From: Coemansia sp. RSA 487
Taxonomy: Eukaryota; Kickxellomycota; Kickxellomycetes; Kickxellales; Kickxellaceae
Reading direction: 5' to 3'
DNA length: 64,000 nucleotides
NCBI GenBank assembly: GCA_027577595.1
Contig: JANBRJ010000068.1
Location: forward strand, 1 to 64,000
In this document: positions 30,751 to 41,159 of the stretch, one piece after another
Position numbering within the stretch: the first letter of the stretch is position 1
Layout: the number at the start of each line of letters is the position of its first letter
Program-made: the position numbers and the translations under genes
The notes under the pieces: model-generated
Databases searched by the model: none
What the model saw: the letters and a program-made list of their open reading frames with translations, nothing else
Told to the model about the DNA's origin: nothing

Positions 30751-33561
30751 ATGGCCGAAGCGCACGTCCCCTGTCCACCAGAGCCAGAGCAGCGCCCAGA
30801 ATCGCCGCTGGCACGGCACATGCTGACAGCGAGAACGTCGCGGTTTTCGGTGCTTCTCGAAGACAGCGTCGACTATGCGGTGTATCGGACAACATACGGA
30901 CGGCAGTTTTTGCAGCAGCAGCCCAAATTCGACTCGCTCAGAGACGCCGAGACGGAGCTCGAGTGCGTTCTTCACGACGATGCGTTTGCACAGCAGGAAG
31001 CGCCTACAGCGTCGGCGGTGATGGCCGAAAACGTAGCGCTGGCAATTGACTGGTACATCAGCGCCCTTGTGCTTTTGTTCGACGGCGACGAGCCCTTCCA
31101 GAACCCGGACTTTCTGCGGTTCTGCTGCTTGTTCTTTGCGTCCCCGCTGTACGAGAACAATGCGCGCCTGGTCCAGCGCCACTTGGTCAAGCGCACATAT
31201 GCGGAACTTGGCGCCAGCCCTGCCGACAAATACGGTGACTCGCTCTGGATCCTGCTGGCCTTCATGCATCTCATCACAGACTTCCAGCAGGACACGTATC
31301 TGTTGTGCAAGGACTCGGGACTTTTCCCGCTCCTGCAGCACCTTATTTTGAGCACTCCCGAACGGCACTTGCACGTTCTAGCCATGTCGCTTATGTTTGA
31401 GATTGCACAGGCTGTGCCGCTCTCAAAACCGGATCTGCTCTGCGTCAGCGACGAATTCCTTGTTTATTTGCTGGAGTATGTCGAAGGCATGCGGTATGCG
31501 GAAAGCGACATGTACAACAACACCGGCACCAAGCTTGTTGTTGCGCTTAATGAGCAGTTTCTCCGGCCAACCAGCAAGCTACGTGCGCCTCAATGCAACG
31601 GCGCCGCACGCATAGAGAGCAGTAGAAGCGAGGGCCCCGGCATCGGAGTGCCGTCTCCACCGCTGTCTACCAGGTCGACTGGGCAGCAACCACCACCTTC
31701 TCGAGAAGCGATGTACAGTCCTGTTTGCTCGCAGACAGCACCACGAGTCAGCCACCACGCACGCACGGCCTCAGCCTGCTTCCCTGCTACTTCTCATTCA
31801 TCTGTAAATAAGCCAGAAGCAGACGCCACAGATTGTGCAGACCAGCCACCGCCGCAGAACCAGCAGCAACAACAGAAGCACCTGACAGTACGCAACCTAC
31901 ATGATGACGACTCGCACTTGCTTTTGCGTAGCCGGTCCATGGACTTTAACGCCCTGGTGCACAGCCAGCCCGCCGCCACCGCTCACGACACGCATGCCGA
32001 GGAGTCGCAATCGACATCATACCTGCATACACAAACGACGACAACACCTGTTGTGGCTATCCTTGCTCGACGCACCGACCGCTGCAAAACGTTCACAGAG
32101 AATCTGGTCTTTCTGCTGAACCGTGAGGCTGAGCCGCTCACGCAAACGCTAATCCTGAACATGCTTGCGTGCATTCTTGCAACAGACAGCACGTCGGACA
32201 TCCTGTACACCAACGACATGCACGTGCTAGTGGACATCCTGATCCGCGACCTCAGCAATCTCTCCGAGGGCATCCAGCAGCGTCTGCGCCAAGCATACCT
32301 GCGCGTTGTGTGTGCGCTCCTACGCAACCGCCTATTCCTTGCGGCCCGGCACAGGCTTTCGGATATTGAGCTCTGCCTGGTCAACATCCTTAGACAGTCG
32401 CTGATATGCTCGCAGTCATCCTCATTGGCTGTCGGTGCGGTATCGCGCAGAGGCAGCGTCAGTTCGACGAGCACGCGCCATAACTCAATGGTGTCGGCAG
32501 ACTTTTCGGTCCTTGTATCCGGAGGTAGCGGCAATGGTAGAGGAACCCATGATGCACACAGGGAGTGCAGCAGAGCAGAGTCGCCGGCATCCTCGCGTTC
32601 GTCGGTGGTTAGCGAGGAGACGTGCTGCCCACGACAGACCGATGACCAAGTCGCACAGAACCAGCATCAGCACCAGCCACGGAGTCAGAGCATCGATGTC
32701 TGCCCCAAGGCCATGCGCCGCCCAGCGCCGCCGCCGCCGCCGCCTCCATCATCGTCCCCGTTACGCGGGTCAAGGCCGTCCTCGCTGTGCGAGTCGAGGC
32801 CGTTGTCGGCATCGTCCTACAGCACGCAGCACCACGGGCGGCGCCGTCGGGCACCACCGCCTCCTCCACCCTTGTCCTCCTGCTCGTCGCCATTGCGATC
32901 GTCGCAGCTAAACACAGTCAACGAGGGCGTCGCAATGGACTCGCCAGCCAATGGATCGACTGCACATAGACCAGCGCCATCGCGACGGAAAGCTCCGCCG
33001 CCACCGCCGCCACCGCGCTCTCGGCCGTCAAGCAGGGGAAACTATGTACCGCCTGTTCCGCAGTCTCCGAACAGCATAAACCAACAGCACCAAGCACCAG
33101 CACCGCCAACCATCCTCCCCAGGCGCGGGAAGGCAGAGCCCACAGGGCTACGTCGCCAGCTGTCGGTTAAAAAGAGCGTCACCAAGTACAAGCTCCGCAG
33201 CACACGCCCGCCACCGCCACCACCACCTGTGTCGCTTGCAACGACGCCTGTAAGCGCACAGCACATGGAACCAATGGCCACCGGAGACAACTCGCTTCCT
33301 GGCGGAGATGACCATCACATTGGCATGTATCCTGAAGGAGCTGCTATTTGTGTGAACGGACACCATGTCAACGACAGTGAGGATGACCTGGACGACAGTG
33401 CATCTGACGCTGGGTCGGAATCTGCTGGTCCTGACGATTCCGTTGAGGAACGCAGAATCACACGTAAACTGGTCGAGAGTGCACTGCGCTCGTGTCATGA
33501 GGCGCGTCATTTTGCTGTCAAGCGTCGGTATGTTGCTGGTCCTTCGCGAATAGAGATCTAA
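30751..33561 (+). CDS. LDB17: Ldb17/SPIN90-type actin-patch regulator, 936 aa
   Basis: Ldb17/SPIN90 proteins regulate Arp2/3-driven actin assembly at endocytic patches. Residues about 60-280 and 435-545 form the helical leucine-rich domain of this family (LAIDWYISALVLLFDGDEPFQ, FLRFCCLFFASPLYENN, LWILLAFMHLITDFQQD; later LTQTLILNMLACILATDS and MHVLVDILIRDLSNL). A 150-residue low-complexity insert (about 280-430) splits it. The C-terminal third has at least six proline tracts (RPAPPPPPPPS, APPPPPPL, KAPPPPPPP, RPPPPPPPV), expected binding sites for SH3-domain proteins. The end is acidic then basic. Family members in yeast are about 490 aa, so this one is longer mainly through the proline-rich tail and the insert. 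Confidence 0.9.
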   Translation: MAEAHVPCPPEPEQRPESPLARHMLTARTSRFSVLLEDSVDYAVYRTTYGRQFLQQQPKFDSLRDAETELECVLHDDAFAQQEAPTASAVMAENVALAIDWYISALVLLFDGDEPFQNPDFLRFCCLFFASPLYENNARLVQRHLVKRTYAELGASPADKYGDSLWILLAFMHLITDFQQDTYLLCKDSGLFPLLQHLILSTPERHLHVLAMSLMFEIAQAVPLSKPDLLCVSDEFLVYLLEYVEGMRYAESDMYNNTGTKLVVALNEQFLRPTSKLRAPQCNGAARIESSRSEGPGIGVPSPPLSTRSTGQQPPPSREAMYSPVCSQTAPRVSHHARTASACFPATSHSSVNKPEADATDCADQPPPQNQQQQQKHLTVRNLHDDDSHLLLRSRSMDFNALVHSQPAATAHDTHAEESQSTSYLHTQTTTTPVVAILARRTDRCKTFTENLVFLLNREAEPLTQTLILNMLACILATDSTSDILYTNDMHVLVDILIRDLSNLSEGIQQRLRQAYLRVVCALLRNRLFLAARHRLSDIELCLVNILRQSLICSQSSSLAVGAVSRRGSVSSTSTRHNSMVSADFSVLVSGGSGNGRGTHDAHRECSRAESPASSRSSVVSEETCCPRQTDDQVAQNQHQHQPRSQSIDVCPKAMRRPAPPPPPPPSSSPLRGSRPSSLCESRPLSASSYSTQHHGRRRRAPPPPPPLSSCSSPLRSSQLNTVNEGVAMDSPANGSTAHRPAPSRRKAPPPPPPPRSRPSSRGNYVPPVPQSPNSINQQHQAPAPPTILPRRGKAEPTGLRRQLSVKKSVTKYKLRSTRPPPPPPPVSLATTPVSAQHMEPMATGDNSLPGGDDHHIGMYPEGAAICVNGHHVNDSEDDLDDSASDAGSESAGPDDSVEERRITRKLVESALRSCHEARHFAVKRRYVAGPSRIEI

Positions 33562-34144
33562 TAAGGAAATTCGCTAGAGATAGTATCATCATGCTCTTGT
33601 TTTCCTTCGCGGAATCTTTATCCACTAGTATGTATTTTAATTACAATGCTTAGCGGCTTTTATATATGTGTAAAACCTATCACCTCCATCGTATAATTAA
33701 CACCTAGTGGGGTAGTCATGAGGACACCAAATGCTAATTGCTATCACAGAAGTGGAGGGCGAGACTCACATTTCGTCGTCGCGCTTGGCGTCCTGGTCCA
33801 CGGCTGTATTTGCCTTTGCGGCCTGTTCTGGATGAACAGGTTCGAGGTATGTGGACTCTGTCTTGGAGCCTTCTTCAATTGGGAAACTGATGCGGTTCGA
33901 GCCGAGCTATCTTTGCATTTCACATTTTTCAAAGACAAAAAATCCCCCCACACGCAAAGCAAAGCATATTCTCTACTCGCCATGTCTCGACTTTTGCATT
34001 CCAAATCTAAAACCTCTACTTTTTTTATCTTTAATCGGTGTTTGTGAATCGAAAAAAAAGCAGCAAGAGATTGAGAAGACCATTCCAACAATCCTTGTTT
34101 TGTATAACTTTCTAGCCAGCTAATGTGCTTGTAATTGAAAAAGT
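33562..34144. other. Intergenic, no gene seen
   Basis: 3' region of LDB17 and leader of the 89-aa gene. ORFs here are short and lack good starts. Confidence 0.5.
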
Positions 34145-34414
34145 ATGCGGTTTCGTACACTCACCGGAGTACAACGACACAGACTAACGAATGCGCTCTT
34201 TGTCGCCGGGGTGGTTTCTGCTCTAGGAACAGTGACAGGATCAAACCTACTGGGCTGTCCTGTAGTAAACAGGGATAGCCGATTGGACGCAGCAAGCGAT
34301 GAGGACGTAGCAGATAATCTAAAGAATGGATCCCAAACGTTGCCGCGTGCTAAGGGGTTGGAGGGGCTTGAAGAGTCCAGATTTGTTGGTGGCAAAATGG
34401 AACCCCGTCGGTAG
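34145..34414 (+). CDS. Small single-pass membrane protein, 89 aa
   Basis: Starts at ATG 34145. A basic N-terminus (MRFRTLTGVQRHRLTN) precedes one hydrophobic segment, ALFVAGVVSALGTVTGSNLLG (about 17-37). A conserved-looking GCPVVNRDSRLDAASDE stretch follows, and the tail is basic (RFVGGKMEPRR). The shape, a basic start, one membrane helix near the N-terminus and a short soluble tail, recalls small fungal mitochondrial inner-membrane proteins. I cannot name a family, so localisation is inference. Good GC3 and a clean ATG support coding. It converges with the bZIP gene. Confidence 0.6.
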   Translation: MRFRTLTGVQRHRLTNALFVAGVVSALGTVTGSNLLGCPVVNRDSRLDAASDEDVADNLKNGSQTLPRAKGLEGLEESRFVGGKMEPRR

Positions 34415-34774
34415 TGCGTGTGCCCATTAATGGAGCTTGGTTATCGGAACCGTTAAAAAGGAGAACAGCATTGTTCCTTTTTTTACTAGATATTTTTTTA
34501 TCTATTCATCATCTAGGCGCTTTGATCTCCGCTTTGTATTTATCAACTTGCTATCTATCAATACGACATGTGAAAAATGGACTTTATCTATTATGAACAT
34601 TTGCAGCTTATGTTGATAACGACAAAAGAAAACAGAATCAGCTGTCAATGCGTGAAAGGAGCATATCCCTCCTAAAGGCTAGCAACAGTAAAAGTAACAC
34701 GTTTACAAACTAAAAGAAGCAAATGAAATATGAGAAATATAAGTCAAACAAACAAAATAACTGCCCTTTCCGCT
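34415..34774. other. Convergent intergenic spacer
   Basis: AT-rich 3' regions of two convergent genes; nothing else seen. Confidence 0.5.
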
Positions 34775-36475
34775 TTAATAGTCGCCATTCACCAAGTTTG
34801 CAGAACTTGTGGACCGAACAGACACACGGGGTCGTTTAGAGGCCAACGACGGACTAGACATCGACTCGATCGACGACTCTGCCGCATAATCAGCAGAATT
34901 CTGCTGCTGGTGAATCAGCTGACGTGCGGCCAGCACAGGTGTCGTTGCTGAGCTGCTGGCACGCATCCCGCCGAGCGTCAGCTTGGCATTGAGCTCCTCG
35001 ATCTCCTTGCGCAACCGGCTGTTCTCCTCATTTAGATCATGCACTTGATCCTCGAGATTTGTTATGTACGCCTTCTTCTTCTGACGGCACTCCTTGGCGG
35101 CCAGGCGGTTGCGCTGTAACCGGCGCGCTCGCCGCTCATCAGCAGTCAGGTGACGAAGTGATCCAGGCCGCCCAGATCCTGGCGCATCGGGCGTCAACGG
35201 CATTCCGTTAGCTGCTGTGTCGAGCAGGAGGTCGTCGTCGTCGTCGTCGTCGTCGTCTGAGTACATTTTTCTTTTGGTTGGCGGCTCGTTGGGTGGTGTG
35301 TGATCTGGTGCACCGATGGCTGCAGCTGTGGCGGCACTGACACCAGCCGCCGCCTTTCTTCGACGCCCGCCACCACCACCAGTTCCCCTCTTGCTCTTCT
35401 TCTGGGGCGTCGTATCAACGGACAAAGACCTTTGCTGTAGCTGCGGCGCGTGCAGGGCGGCCGACACGTCGATTGACGCAGCTGCCATGTCCGATGTGAT
35501 CTGGTTTGCCGCAGCAATCGATGTGGGCGACAGGCCGCCAAACGCCGCCATATCAAGTACGTGCTGCATTGACGAATCCCCAGCAGTGACAGCCATCGTA
35601 CCAGGTGCACCGCTTGCTGCAGTGGCAGGCGCCGAGATTGCAGCAATTGCAGCAGACGTGGCGGCAGCGGACATTAGCGGATCATCGTCCATGCCATCAG
35701 ATAGTGACATGCGCTCTCCGGGAGCCGGCGTACCCTGCAGCGACGTCGACACAGATGGGATCGTCGGTAGCATGACCGAGTGCATCCCCGACGCCGCCAA
35801 CAACGCCGCAGCTGCCGCGTTATGTTGCGCTGCCTGCGTCGAGTACGTGGACATTTGCGAAATCGGCGGTGGCGGCGAGTTGACGGCAGCAGCCATTGCC
35901 GCAGCAGCAGCAACCTCGCCGTCCATGTACGATTTGGCACTGTTGGCGAACGACGCAAGCACGGAGCTGGCCGCCGCAACCGCCTCGACGCTGCTCCGCC
36001 GGCGGTGCGCGTTCGTTGAGTGGTACGAGCTCATTATCTCCATGACTTGATCGTGCGCATTGCGCTGCAGCGTTGCTAGCACGTTTTCGTCCTGTGTTGA
36101 CGCCGACGTCATCACCGGCGGTGCTCCCATCATGGTGGTTGTAACAAGACCACCACTTCCACCACTGCTGGCTACAACCTGCTGTTGCTGTTGCTGCGTG
36201 GCAAACGCGAACGCATGGGTTCTGTCTACCACTGGGATCTGTGCGTTGGTGATGGCCGAGCTCAATGCGGCAGCAGTGGCCGTTCCGATATCGTCGGGTC
36301 GTGACTCCACCGCTTCCAAGGAATCATCGGCTTCATGGTCTGAGTCAAGCGCAGGAAACGGCGATAGCAGCTGCGACACGGTGGTTGCTTCTGTTTGTCC
36401 AGGCACTGTTGCTGCTGCTGCCGCCACGACGGCCGCCAGGGAATCAGTGGACGGTGCAGTCGAGGACTCTGACAT
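34775..36475 (-). CDS. bZIP transcription factor (ATF/CREB-like), 566 aa
   Basis: Nuclear DNA-binding factor. The bZIP lies near the C-terminus (about residues 445-510). Its basic region is RRARRLQRNRLAAKECRQKK, with the NxxAAKxC(R) pattern of ATF/CREB-type bZIPs. A leucine zipper follows (heptads through YITNLEDQVHDLNEENSRLRK and EIEELNAKL). The remaining sequence is low complexity: long Ala/Ser/Thr runs, a Gln tract near 90 and eight consecutive Asp codons (gtc repeat near 35228-35252 on the forward strand). A basic, RRRK-type nuclear signal is seen near residue 370. The N-terminal Ala/Ser/acid-rich part could be an activation domain. Target sites would be TGACGTCA-like by family; the regulon is unknown. 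Confidence 0.92.
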   Translation of the reverse strand: MSESSTAPSTDSLAAVVAAAAATVPGQTEATTVSQLLSPFPALDSDHEADDSLEAVESRPDDIGTATAAALSSAITNAQIPVVDRTHAFAFATQQQQQQVVASSGGSGGLVTTTMMGAPPVMTSASTQDENVLATLQRNAHDQVMEIMSSYHSTNAHRRRSSVEAVAAASSVLASFANSAKSYMDGEVAAAAAMAAAVNSPPPPISQMSTYSTQAAQHNAAAAALLAASGMHSVMLPTIPSVSTSLQGTPAPGERMSLSDGMDDDPLMSAAATSAAIAAISAPATAASGAPGTMAVTAGDSSMQHVLDMAAFGGLSPTSIAAANQITSDMAAASIDVSAALHAPQLQQRSLSVDTTPQKKSKRGTGGGGGRRRKAAAGVSAATAAAIGAPDHTPPNEPPTKRKMYSDDDDDDDDDLLLDTAANGMPLTPDAPGSGRPGSLRHLTADERRARRLQRNRLAAKECRQKKKAYITNLEDQVHDLNEENSRLRKEIEELNAKLTLGGMRASSSATTPVLAARQLIHQQQNSADYAAESSIESMSSPSLASKRPRVSVRSTSSANLVNGDY

Positions 36476-37182
36476 GTGTTGCTTCGACTTCTTTTTTTGT
36501 TTTTATCGGTCGGCTCAATAGAAAGGAGGCAGCGTGCTTTAGTACAGGGAGAGGCAAGCGGAACGATTCAGCACAGGCTAATGCAAAATAATAACTAAAT
36601 ATATAATAGAAGAGTATTGGGAATTATTTTGTTTATTGTTTGCGGGCAAGGTGTGTTTTGACAAGAGCCCTTGCTCACAAAGTAAAACAGTACCCAAGGT
36701 GACTTTTTTAAGACAAGGAAATGAGCTTTGCGACGTAAAAAAAAATACAGAACTTTTTGTGCGAGAAATAAAGGTAGGACAAACTGACAAATTAAGACGG
36801 GCTAGAATTTAAAAAAAAAGGATAACTGAGAAGAGTACAGAAAAGAAGAGGGAGGCGTGACGACACGAATTTCGCCACTTGCCTTCCCCCCTCTCTGGGC
36901 CAGTAAAGCTACCGCTTCTCAAAGCAGAACTCGCCTATGTTGCCACAGATAGCAAGCGAGCCCATATCGCTATCATGCAACCCAAGTCTCCTGAATATAC
37001 CTCTCTTTGGCTTCTGAGCTGAAAAGACACTGCACCGACTGTGCGGCCAGAGCTGAGAAAAAATTTTCTTCCACTGACTCGATCGGTGCTCATTGGACAA
37101 AACTGCCTAAAATGTCCGGCAATCACAGCCAAGATATCTCACCATCCAGCACAACGGATCTTGAGCTAACCATACATTTGGA
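36476..37182. other. Intergenic, bZIP leader and GUF1 3' side
   Basis: About 700 bp, no gene. ORFs here start at TTG or are very short. It contains several homopolymer A/T runs. Confidence 0.5.
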
Positions 37183-39174
37183 TTACTCTTGCGAGTTAGT
37201 CATGACACTGAGAAACGCCTCTTGCGGCAGCTCGACGCGGCCAATTTTTTTCATCCGCTTCTTGCCCTCCTTCTGCTTGTTCAGCAGCTTCATCTTGCGC
37301 GAGATGTCCCCACCATAGCACTTGGCTGTGACGTTCTTTCGCAGCTGCTTGACGGTCTCGCGTGCAACAACTTTTCCGTTTGCAGCTGTCTGGATAATGA
37401 TGTCAAACAGCTGTCTGCGAATGACGTCTTTGAGTCTCTTGGCGATCGAGTGGCCTACATTTGCCACGCTGCTGCGGTGCATCACGGCAGCCAACGCGTC
37501 GACGGGCTCTCCGTTCAGAAGTACCTCCATCTTGACCAGATCCGACTCGCTATACCCGTCGTCCTCGTAGTCAAAGCTAGCAAATCCCTGAGACTTGGAC
37601 TTGAGCCGGTCGTAAAAGTCAGTGACGATCTCGGCTGTCGGTAGCCTGCATTTGAGCATGACGCGTGACTCGTCCAGGTACGTATGCGTATGGATGTCAG
37701 CACGGTGCATCGTGCACAGCTCAAGTATCGCACCCAAGTACCGCTCAGGAAAGATAAGCGTTGCCGAGACGAACGGCTCCATGACGGCTTCGACTTTGTC
37801 CTGAAGCTCGATGGCCGTAGGAAAGTCCGCCGGCGTCTGGATATACCTAATTACGCCGTCCCTGTATTGCACGCGGTAAGGCACTGTCGGAGCCGTCACC
37901 AATATGCTGGCATCGTACTCCTCCTCCAGCCGCTGGCGAAACACATCCATATGCAAGGTACCCAGGAACCCGAGGCGCCACCCTTGGCCCAGCGCGGCGC
38001 TTGTTTCCTTGTGCACGCCAACGCTTGCGTCGTTGAGCGTCAGCTTCTGGATCGACTCGTTGAGTTTGTCGAATTCGCCGGCATCCAGCGGGAAAACACC
38101 CGCAAACACCATGGATTTGGCCGGCACAAAGCCAGGGAGCGGGTCGACAGGATGCTTGTCCTTGTAAAAGGTGTCGCCGACGTGTGCCTCGGCCACACTC
38201 TTCATATTGCACACAATGTACCCGACCTGGCCGACCTGCAGCTGCGTGGCGGGCTTCTGCTCCGGGTGCATGATTCCGACCTCCATGACCTCGTAGCGCG
38301 TGCTCGAGTGCGTTGACACGATGCGGTCGCCGCGCCTCACGGCGCCGTCCTTGACAGCCATCAGACACACCACGCCGACGTATTTGTCGTACCAAGTGTC
38401 AAACAGTAGTGCCTTGAACGGCGCATCGATTGTGCCTGCAGGCGGCGGGACCCGCTGGATCACGCTCGGAAGCACCTTCTCTATCCCGAGCCCAGTCTTT
38501 GCCGATATGTGCACGATGTTAGTGGCGTCAATCTCAAACGCGCTCTCTATTTGCAGGGCCGCACGATCTGGCTCGGCGGTTGGCAGATCGATCTTGTTGA
38601 GCATCGGGATTACCTCCAGGCCCTCGCCAAACGCCAGAAAGAAATTGGCCACCGTCTGCGCCTGGATCCCCTGCGCCGCGTCCACAAGAAGGATGGTCCC
38701 TTGGCAGGCCGCCAGTGATCGTGACACCTCGTAGCTAAAATCCACGTGCCCTGGCGTATCGATCAGGTTCAAAAGATACTTCTGCCCTGCGTGCTCCCAG
38801 AACATGCTGGCCGACTGCGCTTTGACTGTGATTCCGCGCTCTCTTTCCACCTTGAGCTTGTCGAGAACCTGCTTGTTCTTACCACTCTTTGTGATCACCC
38901 CCGTTGTCTCCAGCAGCCGGTCCGCCAGCGTGCTCTTCCCGTGGTCAATGTGGGCGATTATGCTAAAGTTGCGGATCCGATCCGGCGTGTATTCACTTAT
39001 ATCGATCTCTGCGTCGATGTCTTCTGCAGTTGCCCGTGTTGCGTACCCCTGGCTCTGCCTTTCCTGTATTGTTGTGACCCGCGAGTGTGCGTGTGCCGCT
39101 GACATAGTCCACCATCTGTTGGGCTTTTGTGTTTGTGACGCTGTACGCACCAGTGGGAACCATGGTTGGCGCAT
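37183..39174 (-). CDS. GUF1: Mitochondrial elongation factor 4 (Guf1/LepA), 663 aa
   Basis: Ribosome-binding GTPase that back-translocates or remobilises stalled mitochondrial ribosomes. A mitochondrial presequence (MRQPWFPLVRTASQTQKPNR) is followed by the G domain: G1 AHIDHGKST at residues 74-82, a switch region with RERGITVKAQ, G3 DTPGHVDFS and G4 NKIDLP. Then come domain 2, the EF-G-like domain III/V and the LepA-specific C-terminal domain (AKCYGGDISRKMKLLNKQKEGKKRMK). It ends in GRVELPQEAFLSV. The length is standard. ATG 39174 is preferred over the GTG one codon upstream. It is divergent from the beta-propeller gene at 39710. Confidence 0.96.
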   Translation of the reverse strand: MRQPWFPLVRTASQTQKPNRWWTMSAAHAHSRVTTIQERQSQGYATRATAEDIDAEIDISEYTPDRIRNFSIIAHIDHGKSTLADRLLETTGVITKSGKNKQVLDKLKVERERGITVKAQSASMFWEHAGQKYLLNLIDTPGHVDFSYEVSRSLAACQGTILLVDAAQGIQAQTVANFFLAFGEGLEVIPMLNKIDLPTAEPDRAALQIESAFEIDATNIVHISAKTGLGIEKVLPSVIQRVPPPAGTIDAPFKALLFDTWYDKYVGVVCLMAVKDGAVRRGDRIVSTHSSTRYEVMEVGIMHPEQKPATQLQVGQVGYIVCNMKSVAEAHVGDTFYKDKHPVDPLPGFVPAKSMVFAGVFPLDAGEFDKLNESIQKLTLNDASVGVHKETSAALGQGWRLGFLGTLHMDVFRQRLEEEYDASILVTAPTVPYRVQYRDGVIRYIQTPADFPTAIELQDKVEAVMEPFVSATLIFPERYLGAILELCTMHRADIHTHTYLDESRVMLKCRLPTAEIVTDFYDRLKSKSQGFASFDYEDDGYSESDLVKMEVLLNGEPVDALAAVMHRSSVANVGHSIAKRLKDVIRRQLFDIIIQTAANGKVVARETVKQLRKNVTAKCYGGDISRKMKLLNKQKEGKKRMKKIGRVELPQEAFLSVMTNSQE

Positions 39175-39709
39175 CACTTTTCACCCTCGCCCTTTGTTTG
39201 TATCCTGGCCAAGAAACAGACCTGTACAGCCTGGTAGTAGTTTGCTTTATCGTCAACAAAAGCAGAATGATAAAAAGCACTGTCTAACCTTCCAATGAAA
39301 AACTCGGAATTCTAAATTATAAACGAAAATATCAGATAAAAACTTCAAAAGAAAGATGTGATCATAAAATTTTGCAAGTTGCACTATTTATGTGATTTTT
39401 TTTGCTGGAGCCAAAATATCCATTAAATCTCCAAGCATTGGAGTGCATGATCTATCGTCTCTGGTACCTTTCTTTGCATTTTGGATACCACACTGGTGAA
39501 TGCTGCCAACAAAACAGCGAAAGCAGCACTTGCAGATGGTTTCCATGCTGTGCCCATACCTGTTGTCATTGCATCGAAAACAACCATGCGCCAAGTGCAA
39601 GCTGGCCTGGATGGATTTCGATCCCCTTTCCATTTGTTGTGTTTCTTCTTTTTACAGTTGTTTCAATTATCTGTTTGGGTTACATATTTGCTCACGCTAT
39701 TTGGGTCCC
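39175..39709. other. Divergent promoter region GUF1 / beta-propeller gene
   Basis: About 530 bp between two divergent starts. The frame of the right-hand gene is open here for about 70 codons, but it is T-rich and not protein-like; I read it as leader. Confidence 0.5.
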
Positions 39710-40996
39710 ATGACACAGTTCAAGAGAGCGCGCGTATCTGACGGCACTGATGGCACGGCATGTCAACAACATGTCCAATCGAAAGATGCATGCCGCTTTG
39801 TTGTGGAGAGAACAATTAGGCTTCCGCAGAGCATTGGCAGAGTAGCAGCCATAGCCGCTTGGTCGATGGATCAAGCAAAGCCCAATAGTACGCCCAGTAC
39901 CACCCTTACAACGACAGAGACAACACAGAATGACCAAACATCGAAAAACAATGCCCAGAACCCGCTAGTTGCCATTGGCACAGACACCGGATGCATTGCG
40001 CTTGTACGGATGACGGATGACGATGTCACAGTCATTGACCATGGCAGCAGCGGTAATAGTAGCAACGGCAATGGAACGGCCGCGATTCAACGGATACTGA
40101 TGGCCAAGAGCGCCACAGCACCTACAGGCGCCCCTGGCATTATTATCCCATCTGCTTCTACCGCTCACTCGGCGCCCGACATGGTTGCCGGCGATGCTGA
40201 CGGCCGAGTGACTGTGTTCACCCTTGGCCGGCTGTTCTCGCGCACCACGCTTTCTGCTCCCGTAAGCGCTTTGGCCGCGGACACAAACCCTCATACGCCG
40301 CATGGCTATCTTGTCGGCGACATGGGCGGCTCTGTCACCAGCTACCACACACAAGAAATGCGCTGGCGTGTGCAACTCGACCCGTATGCCGCTGAATTGA
40401 CCATGTCCAATGGCCACATAAGTGCGCTACTGGACAGGGACGATCCTCAGGTCACGGGCATATGTGCGGTCCAGTGGGCTGACGATACCGGAGTTCCGAC
40501 GCGCTATGTGCTGGCAGCCACGGGAACCCAAATCCAAGTACTGTGCCATGGTACATTTGTTCTACCAGTGCACTTACGTGCGCGGTGCACAGCCCTGTGT
40601 GCAGGTTCGTTCACTGCTTCGCAGGAGGGCAGCACGCAGGCGATCGTTGGCGACGAGACTGGCTGCCTCTACGTGCTCGATAGGTTTACACTCACTCCGT
40701 ATGCGCGTGTCGCCCACCCGATTACCCGCATTTCTGTGCTTGCACACCATGCACTCTCGGCATCCGGTGGTCCGGATATTGTTGTATGCTCAACGCAATC
40801 AAACTCCGTATATCTGCTGTGCGCTGGGAAGACCATTGGCACATATGTGGCCGATGTTTGGCCCACGGATGTTGCTATCATTGAATCACTTTCAGCCGAG
40901 CGTAGATGTCCTGCGCTTGTTGTCGCAGAGACTGTTGGGCGGATGGGGACACAGGAGCACCACTGTTGGCTGAAAGTCGTTGCTATCGAGGAATAG
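39710..40996 (+). CDS. Beta-propeller-like protein, possibly ITFG2-related, 428 aa
   Basis: Start chosen at ATG 39710 (MTQFKRARV) because the upstream frame is low-complexity leader. The chain is made of short beta-rich modules, each with a small-Gly-Asp turn: VAIGTDTGCIALVRM, VAGDADGRVTVFTL, LVGDMGGSVTSYHT, VGDETGCLYVLDRF and VVCSTQSNSVYLLC. These look like blades of a propeller but not canonical WD40. The segment CTALCAGSFTASQEGS resembles a conserved stretch of ITFG2, a KICSTOR-complex subunit upstream of TORC1. That link is my inference from one short similarity. A Thr/Asn-rich insert lies near residues 60-85. The C-terminus (CWLKVVAIEE) is a further beta strand. The call is uncertain between ITFG2-like and an unnamed propeller. 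Confidence 0.65.
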   Translation: MTQFKRARVSDGTDGTACQQHVQSKDACRFVVERTIRLPQSIGRVAAIAAWSMDQAKPNSTPSTTLTTTETTQNDQTSKNNAQNPLVAIGTDTGCIALVRMTDDDVTVIDHGSSGNSSNGNGTAAIQRILMAKSATAPTGAPGIIIPSASTAHSAPDMVAGDADGRVTVFTLGRLFSRTTLSAPVSALAADTNPHTPHGYLVGDMGGSVTSYHTQEMRWRVQLDPYAAELTMSNGHISALLDRDDPQVTGICAVQWADDTGVPTRYVLAATGTQIQVLCHGTFVLPVHLRARCTALCAGSFTASQEGSTQAIVGDETGCLYVLDRFTLTPYARVAHPITRISVLAHHALSASGGPDIVVCSTQSNSVYLLCAGKTIGTYVADVWPTDVAIIESLSAERRCPALVVAETVGRMGTQEHHCWLKVVAIEE

Positions 40997-41159
40997 CACT
41001 TTCTTGAGGCGACCTGGAAGCGCGAATCCATGGAAAGCATCTGGCCTAAGCTTTCTGAATCTCTTTCCAACTTGTTAAAATATATAATCTCAGCATCGAA
41101 GGGTTCACCCCCAATGCAAAAGTGCGATTTTATTGTCTGCTTCTTGATGATGCATTTCC

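Noticed and set aside
33860-33900. ggttcgagcc, resembling a tRNA B box
   Set aside because: No A box at the right distance and no acceptor-stem pairing.
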